From contig WPIO01000004.1 in the NCBI GenBank assembly GCA_009760855.2, positions 3,044,501 through 3,108,500 on the forward strand: 64,000 bases of DNA, read 5' to 3'. Shown here piece after piece: positions 13,705-43,200 of the stretch. The DNA is from Cristatella mucedo (lineage: Eukaryota; Bryozoa; Phylactolaemata; Cristatellidae). The position numbers were made by a program, and so were the translations under genes. Numbering within the stretch: the first letter of the stretch is position 1; each line of letters starts with the position of its first letter. A model generated the notes under the pieces. The model made no database searches, was not told the DNA's origin, and was given only the letters and a program-made list of their open reading frames with translations.

Positions 13705-13866
13705 GGCCGTGATAGCCTTGGAGGTAAGAGGCTCGCTCTTCACGACCGAGGTCGTGGGTTCCAGACCTGAAGTGGGTGATCCTTTATAGCCAACTGCAAG
13801 GAGTGGTGGTAGTCGTTAAGGCTCTTCTGCTGCTATACAACTGAGGCTTTTAAATCAGCCAATTAT
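13705..13866 (+). mobile_element. SINE-B, tRNA-derived
   Basis: The copy begins GGCCGTGATAGCC, with an A-box-like region GATAGCCTTGGAGGTAAG and a B-box-like GTGGGTTCCAGACC. The family-specific body follows: GCCAACTGCA, a GTGGTGGTAGTCGTTAAGG segment, then GCTCTTCTGCTGCTATACAA and TTTTAAATCAGC. Other copies lie at 14046, 19766, 29912, 30130, 43219, 47637 and 60179. It would depend on a LINE for movement. Confidence 0.75.
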
Positions 13867-13924
13867 GTTTTTTGGTGCCCGTGCAGTAGCTCAGCCTTAG
13901 TACTATATAACTTATATAACTTAG

Positions 13925-14035
13925 TCGCCTTATTTAGTCCTTATAAAACGACTATGGAGCAATATTGACAGGCGGCTGAGGCCACCTGGTGTTCTGCCTA
14001 CACCAGTAGCCGACCTTTTCAGTCAAACTCGGGCA
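13925..14035 (+). pseudogene. Tc1/mariner transposase fragment
   Basis: A short segment from TATGGAGCAATATTGACAGG to the CTTTTCAGTCAAACTCGGG region closely matches the C-terminal coding part of the relic at 23640-24050, on the opposite strand. There the segment directly follows DLNPIE. Only the block after the catalytic Glu survives. Confidence 0.6.
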
Positions 14036-14045
14036 CATTAAAATG

Positions 14046-14155
14046 TGCCATAGCAGAAGAGCAGCTGACAATAAAGGATCGCCTGCTGCATGATTCGAGC
14101 CCTCGACTTCGGTCGTGAAGAGCCAGCACCTTGCTCCTGGGTTATTACAGCCACT
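14046..14155 (-). mobile_element. SINE-B, partial copy
   Basis: On the minus strand this shows the B-box region (ATTCGAGCCCTCG on the plus strand), the GACAATAAAGGATCGCC block and the head. It abuts the Tc1 fragment upstream. Confidence 0.6.
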
Positions 14156-14234
14156 GCCTGTACAGCTACACTTTACACGTGATTGGTTGGCCACCATTTT
14201 TTCTTTTTGCTGTTTGTGTGGAAGTGTGTGCGTG

Positions 14235-35165
<20,931 letters not shown>

Positions 35166-36285
35166 CACGATATGACGATGGGAGGAGCGTGCGAGTCGAG
35201 GGAAGAGGAGCCAGCCCCGTGCCGCCGAATGACGACACCGCCGCCGAGTGGCACGCAGCCTCACCTTTCGTTCGTTCGTTCATTCGCTCGTCGAGCGCTC
35301 CACCGTTGCGTGCGGCCACCAAGCTCCTCCGCAAGCCTCGGCGGGTGCGCCGCTGCTACGACTGACGACGATGCCGACCTGCCGCGACCTGCTCTGCTCC
35401 TCGCTCAAGACGCCGGCTCCCGCTGCGCCGGAACGTTCCGTCTTTTGGCTGCCACGCTGCTGCTGCTCTGCCTTCGTCTACTGGAAGGATCGGGCGCACG
35501 AAGCCCGGGGAGCAGTTTTCTTCACCGCCGCCGAGGGTTTCTGTCGAGCCCTCGGTCAATCGTCGCCTCGGCAATGGCGATGGCCAGAGGCCGGTCGTTC
35601 TGTCGTCTTTTACCGATCGGAAGTGTCCATCTTTCGGCCACCGCCGGCTCCTGTCGAGCGCAGAGCACGGTCGTAGCTGTCGTTGTCGGCTCCGGTGGCG
35701 CTCTGAACATGACACGGGCTGTTCTTTTTTTCTCCCTTTTCCTAATCAGTTTTAGCTGTCGTCGTCTTCATCGTCGTCGCCCCCGCCGAGCTGGGCTGCC
35801 TGTGGATTCTGCCTCGGCCATTCCGGTAGTGCGCCATCTTGGCCGCAAGACGAGCAGTGCTGGGTACCCCCTCCCTCCCTCCCCCCGAATGGGCCCAGTT
35901 GGAATCGCCCGGGCCCGATGAGCAGCTGTCTTGCCTCCTACCGGACGCCCTGACCTCGGTGGCAGCAGCAGCGGAAGCGAGCGGATGCACTCACCCGTCT
36001 CGCTGTCTGCCGAGCGGCCCGAAGAAGCTGGGTCGGGGTCGGGGCAGCGATGGCCATCGGGGTCATAGGTTGGACAGGCAGGAGTGGCAGCGGGACAGGG
36101 GCTCTGGTGCAGACGCTAGCGTGAATGGTGGTCGCGTGCGCCCGAGCAGTGGGCGAGGGAGACACTTTTCCCATTCAAACCAGACGCACATGCAGGACGG
36201 CTATGCTTTGTCAATGAATAGTCTCGGATGGGGGGCTGTAGTGGTATGTAGAAAAAAATAAATGATATTGCAGCTTGCCAGCCAT
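35166..36285 (+). other. Gene 1 3' untranslated region (predicted)
   Basis: About 1.1 kb of G+C-rich sequence lies between the stop codon and the first AATAAA. Open frames on both strands here (up to 249 aa) show no family features. Confidence 0.6.
36257..36262 (+). promoter_or_regulatory. Poly(A) signal, gene 1
   Basis: First AATAAA after the stop codon, with a T-rich stretch (CATTGTTTTGCTTGC) about 22 bp downstream. It is the most likely cleavage signal. Confidence 0.6.
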
Positions 36286-39200
36286 TGTTTTGCTTGCATC
36301 GTGAAAAGGCGCGTCTCTGCGGAATCGAGTCGAGTGTAGCGGTTGTTGAAGCAGCAGCTGCTTGAGGCGCGAACGAGGCGACTATATCGTCTGGCTATTA
36401 TTAGCATGTGGCGATGCTGATGGATCTCGCCCTATGTGACCTCTCCCTAGGTCCTGCTGTTGACTGCTGCTGCCCCTCGAACCCCCATAACGAAAAAGAC
36501 TCGAGAAGATGATATTCCTGTTGTTGGCGGTTGAGCCAGAAAGCCAGCAATATGCTGGTGCTTGGGTCGATTGAGTTTGTGGGCTTGAAGGTAGAAGGCT
36601 TCGCGCGAGCTCTCACACACACACACACACACAGCTCAACCTGGCAGCTCTCACAGCTCTTTCTTCCACCTACAATTAGTACTTACGGCGATTGTTTGTT
36701 TGTTGCCAGCGATTGTGTTTGTTGCCAACTCCTCTGAGGCTTAGAGTGGGAGCAGATAGAGGAGGAAGAGGAGTTGGCCTGTGTGCAAAGCCCTACTAGA
36801 CCGAGTAGCGGATCGAGGACCGCTGCAGGCTGGCCTTGCTGGTTTCCTCCTCCTCGGTTCCATCTTGCCATGGCAAATGTAAAGCGCCTAGAGAGAGATT
36901 GAGTTCTCTGAGGGCGCTTTATCAAGTGAATTATTATTATTATTATTATTATGGCTTCACCACCTCAGTGCTGCACTGGTCGTCGCCAAGCTGCTCGGCG
37001 ATGGCATGTCTGTCTGCAGCCAATGGGCGGTGCATTGGTGCTGCCAGAGGCTATAGAATGTCGGCGTTTTTATTTTTGCAAAGGGCTATGGGCTTTTTCA
37101 CGAGCCGGGAATTCTCTTTCAGCAGCAGCCTTTAGTTATCCCAAGGCGCAGTCCTTCTTCTCGGCCTGCGGCCACCACTCCCGGCTGGCATCTCACCCGG
37201 CCGGTCGGTGCGTGCCACCACCACCACCCCCCCCCCCCTGTGCTGGGCTCGAATGGAGCAGCTGGCCTTTTTCTGCTCACTGTGTACGAGCTGGTCAGTG
37301 AGACCAGCCATCGCCATCCGGGTTTGCCGTGATTTGTGGCCCTGCAGTCGATTGGTGATTGCTATGCCGAATCTCGTCCGACCAAGCTCCCGTTCTCCAG
37401 GCTGTTCCCTTCTGTTCCCTCTAGGCTAGTGTCCTCTGCCGGACTGGGCATCCCTCGCCGCGCGGGTCTACGCAGCATGCACGACCGCCGGGCCTTGGCC
37501 TGCTTGCAGTTCGCCAGCACTAGTCGCAGCGCAGGCGGTCGTCCGGCAGCCGGCCGGCCCTGCCAGGATCTCGGGGCAGCTGCCGGCAATTAGCCCTCTT
37601 GCTGCGTAATCGAGGGCCGGCTCCAAGAGTGACTCCTTCGAGATGTGGTGCGCCGGCGTTCCAGCTCCACGCGCCCCTGCTCCGATCGTCTCTCAGCTGC
37701 GAATATGGAGAGATAGAGACAGAGAGGAGGCGGCCTTGGTAATTCTCGTTCAGTCACCCGTAGCACCTAGTCGCTGGTGATGGTAGTAGCTTTGCTGCCA
37801 CAGCCGACATCCGGTGGCGACCGTTGTGCCAGTGGCAGCAGCCGGCTGCGCGCTTGGCACGGTCGTCGTCGTCATGGCGAGAAACTGCCGAGCGAACCCG
37901 AGAGTGAGCGCTGCAGCTAGCCCGGCTCCTCGAATCAAGCGAAGCCACTGCACATCCGGCGACATCGATTTTACCAGCGCCAGTGCCCGGCTAAGATGGC
38001 CGCCGGCTGTGCACTGAGCTGCCTGCTCGCTTGAGTTTGTCGGCATTGCCCATGGTCGATCGTCCAATCAATAGCCCGCGGTCGGTCTGTTAGACAGGCC
38101 AGCATCCGACCAGGTGCTTATAACTGGCCTGGAGTTTGCTAATGACCATATATTGGTCTGGGCAAGCTAACCGGCTTTCCAAAGACTACAGTTTCTCCGT
38201 GAAGGTAATTAGCACCTGTAGCCTAGGACGGTAGCTGCTGTTGCTGCCTCTGCTGCTGCTGAAAGCAGCAGCCTGAGGGATCAAAGTGACCCGAGGAGCA
38301 TCAGCCTCCCCAAGGGAGGAGGAGGAGCCCGTGCAACCGACGAAAGAGAGCTGACGATGGCACTCGAGGTCAGGCTCACTGACTGACTGACGAGCCACGG
38401 CGTGGGCCGCTGAGGAAATCAGAGGGGTCCAAGCAGCCTGCATCCGAGGTTTCGTGCAGGCACTTGCAACGCTGCAGCGTCTTCGTGCAGCGTTGATATC
38501 CTGTCATGCCGAGCGGCTGTTCCCCGGAGAAGGTGTGTGCGCTCCATGCAACTAGCTGCTGCTGCTGCTGCCGCCGCTGCACCGACTCGCCCTGCCCCGG
38601 CCGCTGCCTGCTGGACAGGAGACGCATAGGTGTCGAAGGTGCCACCGGAAAGAGGGCAACTATGCCCAATCGGCTTGTAAGCAGTGCCTCGACGCACTGG
38701 GCGGGTGTCAACGGCTTCCGCCTCGGTATTGGGGCAACTGGGCAAACGCACCCTGTGTTTGTTCCGCACCCCGTGTTTGTTCCGCTGGCCGGCCTGGCAC
38801 CACTGTTGCCTTGTTTGCACAGACTCATCGGCTCCCGTCCGTCGACGGCCCGGCCGCTAGTTCGGTCGGCGCCCTGCTCAGTGAAGAGACTGCCGGCGAC
38901 TGCAACGCGAGCCGGCAGCAGCAGAAGCCGTTGCTGGCGCCTCTGCCGCGGCCTCCCCACTCTGGAAGTGGAGGCTGGCAAGGAGAGCGCCCTCTGCAGG
39001 CCATCTGCCTGCTCAAGCTCTCGCCTTCCGGCACCCCTCTGGGCAATGCGTGGGATGACCTTCGGCCACCCAGGGTTGTGAGAGGCTTGCTGTTTGCGTT
39101 TCCGTTTTCGCAAGCCGTCCTCCCTGCTGCCTTTATCTCAGGAGGCTCCGAAAAGGGCAGGCGGGTGGGTGGGTGCTGATGCTGCTACGCCTGGAGGACG

Positions 39201-39672
39201 TCGACTAGGGAGAGGGCAGGGACAGTAGCTAGCTGCACTGGCTTGCTGGCTCCGACGAGTCGTCAACAGCTGTCTGCTGCTTCGGCCACCCGGTCGGTCC
39301 AAGGAAGCCGTAGGGTTGCTTTCGCCAGCAGCTTCGCTCCGTTTGCTTCGGCAGCAACTCATTCCGATCGAGCGACTCCACCTCGTCTGATCCGGTCGTG
39401 TGGGATCGATCGCCTGCGCTGCAGTCAGCCTCCCCGATTCACTGCAGCACGGCTTGATTGCAGGGCATCGGCTCTCGGTCGACGATCCCTCGGAGACGCC
39501 ACGCTAGCTAGCCAGCTTCTGCTGCAGCTACTCGAAAGTCGAAGGGCAGCCGTAAGCAGCCCTCTCGTCTGACCGGGTGGATCGTGTGGCTCCAAGGCAC
39601 ATCAGCAGCAGCCACCGACGGCCAGCGCAGCCGCCTCCAGAGCAGCGGCAGCCTTGACGTACGACGCCGACG
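36286..39672. other. Intergenic and 5' region of gene 2
   Basis: Contains a CA run (36614-36633), a solitary LINE tail (36873-36952) and then G+C-rich sequence to the gene 2 start. The promoter and 5' UTR of gene 2 are presumably here. I see no TATA box or convincing upstream exon. Confidence 0.45.
36873..36952 (+). mobile_element. Solitary LINE 3' tail with hairpin
   Basis: Contains GCAAATGT, then AAAGCGCC and GGCGCTTT as an 8-bp stem around a GAGTTCTCT-containing loop, then ATCAAGTGAA and TTA repeats. The rest of the element is absent, as expected for extreme 5' truncation. Confidence 0.8.
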
Positions 39673-40050
39673 ATGGGTAAGCAGAACAGCAAACTGAAGC
39701 CGGAGCTGCTCGAGGACCTGCAGAAGTCGACCGAATTCACCGAGGAGGAGATCCAGGAGTGGTACAAGGGCTTCCTCAAGGACTGCCCTTCTGGCCACCT
39801 GTCCGTCGAGGAGTTCAAGAAGATCTATGGCAACTTTTTTCCATACGGCGACGCGTCCAAGTTTGCCGAGCACGTGTTCCGCACGTTCGATGTCAACGGC
39901 GACAACACGATCGACTTCCGCGAATTCATCTGTGCCTTGAGCGTGACGTCGCGGGGCAAGCTGGAGCAGAAGCTCAAGTGGGCGTTCAGCATGTACGACC
40001 TGGATGGCAACGGCGCCATCTCGCGAAGTGAGATGCTCGAGATCGTCACG
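39673..40050 (+). CDS. Nca: Gene 2 coding exon 1
   Basis: Encodes residues 1-126 through EF hand 3, ending EMLEIVT. The donor is ACG|GTGAGT in phase 0. The region that gene 1 splits after WYKGFM is continuous here ([12 protein letters not shown]). Confidence 0.96.
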
Positions 40051-40143
40051 GTGAGTGTGTTGTGTGCCCACTGCCAGCTTGCGGCATGCTCTTTTGCCAC
40101 TGCCACCGCCGCTTGGACCGTGTAGTGTCTCTTCTTTGCAGTT

Positions 40144-40224
<81 letters not shown>

Positions 40225-43200
40225 CTTCTTTTGCTTTGCTTGCCGGTGGCTTGCAGTCTCGCTTATGCTCCGAAGAGACGGCTGGCTGCTAGCAACCTCT
40301 TTCTTTTTTTGTTCGGTGGGTGAGGATGAGTGATGGGCTCTTCTCTTTCTGTCCTCGGTCAGGATGCCGTGCCCTATCTGTACGCGTTATGTTATCTACG
40401 CACTCCTGAGCTGCTGGGTGGCCGGAGCGGGTACTTGAGTTCAGTGTATTTATTGTCTATGGCCCACTTCCTCGGTGCCGTTGGTCTCTGATTTAGTTGT
40501 CACTAGCCCGTGATTCAGTACCGTGGCCGGATATGTGCTTTGTCTCTAGGATGTTGCTCAATCGGAGGCGCTGCAGTTAGCTGCCTGCCCAGTGCTTGCA
40601 TAAGGTGCGCGGACTGCTGAGCAGCGCCCAGCCACAGCCTAGTCGTCGGGTGTGCGTGTACACGTCCCACGTGGTGTCTAGCAGCCACCGATGGGCCGAG
40701 GCCGACCTTTCTTTGCTCGGTTTTAATTGAGCATTCCTGATCCAATTAATTAAACATTCCTGATACGTAGCAAATGTAAAGCGCTTAGAAAGAGAGTTCT
40801 CTGAGGGCGCTTTATCAAGTGTATTATTATTATTCCTGCAAAGCTGCCACGACTTTCTTTTCAGTGGTCGTGAGCCTGGCTAATAAATAAATATAATTAT
40901 CATTTATTTGTCTTTATATTTAATGCTCATTGCTCGAGCTTTGCCACCGGCTGCTTGCATCGGTGCCACGTCCTTTAGGTATCCTTCGAGCCAGCTTCCC
41001 TCGGGCTGCCCAGGCTGGTCATGGGCTCTGCTTCTCAGCTAGCTTGCCTCTCCCTCACGACTGGCCGGTCCTCACTCCACTCCTCTGCCTGTCGAATCTA
41101 TCTTGCATCTCTTACCCTGCTGCACGTTGCAATAGGTTCTACCCCACCTTACTTCCTTCCTTCAGTGCGGACTGTTCGTGACTGGAGCACTGCATTTACG
41201 ACGCGTATTGATCGCCACACCGGTCGGGTGTAGTTCGTGCAGCTCTAGCAACAACCGCTTTTGTGCACGCTCGGTGCGAAGTGGCCACTGTCACACCCTC
41301 CGGGTCTTTTGCACTGTGCAGCCGGCGCGGCTGCATTGTAAGTTACATGAAAGGCCACCTCACTCTCAGTCGATTGTCTGCAAGGCTGAGACTGGCGACA
41401 GGCGTGCGCCACCCCCGGCCATGTTGTTAGCAAACTGGACCGGCTGGTGCGATTCTTCTCACGCTTAATGATGGCCCCGAAGCCATTGTGATTGGTTCGA
41501 GGGAAACTTTTCTCCGTTTGGGGGTGCGTCTGTTTCAGGCGTCGGTGCAGTCACCGTGTTGTTGTCTGGCCTGTTGCCTATGTAACATGTTTTCGTGTGT
41601 GAGCCTTGCTTGAATCGTGATGTCCATGGAGGAAGGGATACAGCGAGTAGCCTTTCGGCGATGGTGGCAAGATGTCGCCTAGCCGGTCGCAGACATCGAG
41701 TGCAACTAGTCTTGCCACTTTCGAAGTCTCGGCCGCTTCAAGGTGCACACGCCGGCACTCGTTGGACGATACTGGTCCCCCTAGGAGAGGGCAGGCCCTG
41801 GGGGAAGGTGGGGCAATACCTTGTCGAATTGAGCCGCGGCTAGTATTTAGTTTAAAACCAAATTGATTTTGGCAGGCACTTTAAAACTGTGTTAAACCGT
41901 TTCTTTGCTGTTTCATTGGTTTTTTACTTTTTATTCGAAAAAATTCTATTCATTTTTTTCTTCTTACTTCTGGCTGGTGGCTCGTTTAGCTGAGTTCTTA
42001 CTCGAAAACCACTGTGCCTTCTTCAAGCAAGATTTAGTCATCAAACTCACTGATGAGAACGTTTTCCGGTCCATCGCCGATATTCAAATGTGCAAATAAA
42101 TCGGCGAACGTTTCGGCGAAAAACCGTCAAGTTCGATCATATCGAGGGTGTTGGAGGGTGGCTTGGAATATCCTTGCGGCATTCCTACAATCCCTGCAGG
42201 CTTCTTTTTACAACTGGGTAGGTGGTGCTTCATCTTTTGACATGAATCCACACAAGTGGACGAACAATATAGGCATCGACACCGAGACAGCTTCGATCCT
42301 TCCGACTCAAACTTCTCGGAAAAATGGACAGGTACACCGCTGGTAGGGCGCCCACCTTTGTTCTTGTCTTGTTTCGCCACGGAGAGTGAATTATAGGGAC
42401 GTCCGGTGTTCGGCAACGCTTCACTTTGACCGGGTGTTTAAAACCAATAAAACCGAGGCTGATTTTCGGTTGCTTAAAAACCGGTTTAAACCGCATGTTT
42501 CAAGCGAACCATTCACTAGCCTCGGCTTCCCCGGTGGGATCTAGGGGCGATCGGTGGTGTGTGCTGGCCTCTCGGCTTCGTGTAGCCGTTGCTGGATGTG
42601 GGGGAGGCGTGGCTCACGGATCGGCCCCCTGCTGTCACGCCAGTGTCGACCAAGGAGCCGGGAGTAGTCGTGGCTTGCTGTTCGATCTGTGGTAGCGTGG
42701 TGCCAGCCGTTGGAAAGGATGCTTTTTTAGCAGGCATGCCCATGCCTGCTTATCGGCTGCATCCTTTGGCTCTGCGATCCCTGACCCCCTTTAGATCGTC
42801 CGCTGATGCCCGGCGTTTGTGCTGTGCTCTGCTGCCATGCTAGCAGCCCGTGGGATGCTTGCTGCCGTGCCTAGCCGTCGGACTGAGAAGAGAAGATGAT
42901 TGCTAGCTTCCTTGGCCTCCGGTGAAGTTTTCGAATGTTCCTCCCTGTTTCAGATCAGCCCACTCGTTCACATAATCAGTAATCCTCCAGAATGACCAGC
43001 ACGTGCTAATTATGTCACGTGGCCCTTGTTTCCCATAAAGTGCTGGCTGAAAGAGCAGGTAGGCATCGACCGATCCAACTCCCTAGTGTCCTTTTCTATA
43101 GCCTCTCTATGATCTGTGACCCATTGCAATACAAGAACAAGTCTAACAGTCTATGCTTGGGGGCTTCTTAGTAACAGAAACTGACTCTGATGGTTGGGGG

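Noticed and set aside
35172-35921. 249-aa frame after the gene 1 stop
   Set aside because: Arg/Ser/Ala-rich, overlaps open frames on the other strand, and lies in the predicted 3' UTR; typical of G+C-rich non-coding sequence.
39508-40071. 187-aa minus-strand frame over gene 2 exon 1
   Set aside because: Mirror image of the conserved EF-hand exon in G+C-rich codons; no family resemblance.
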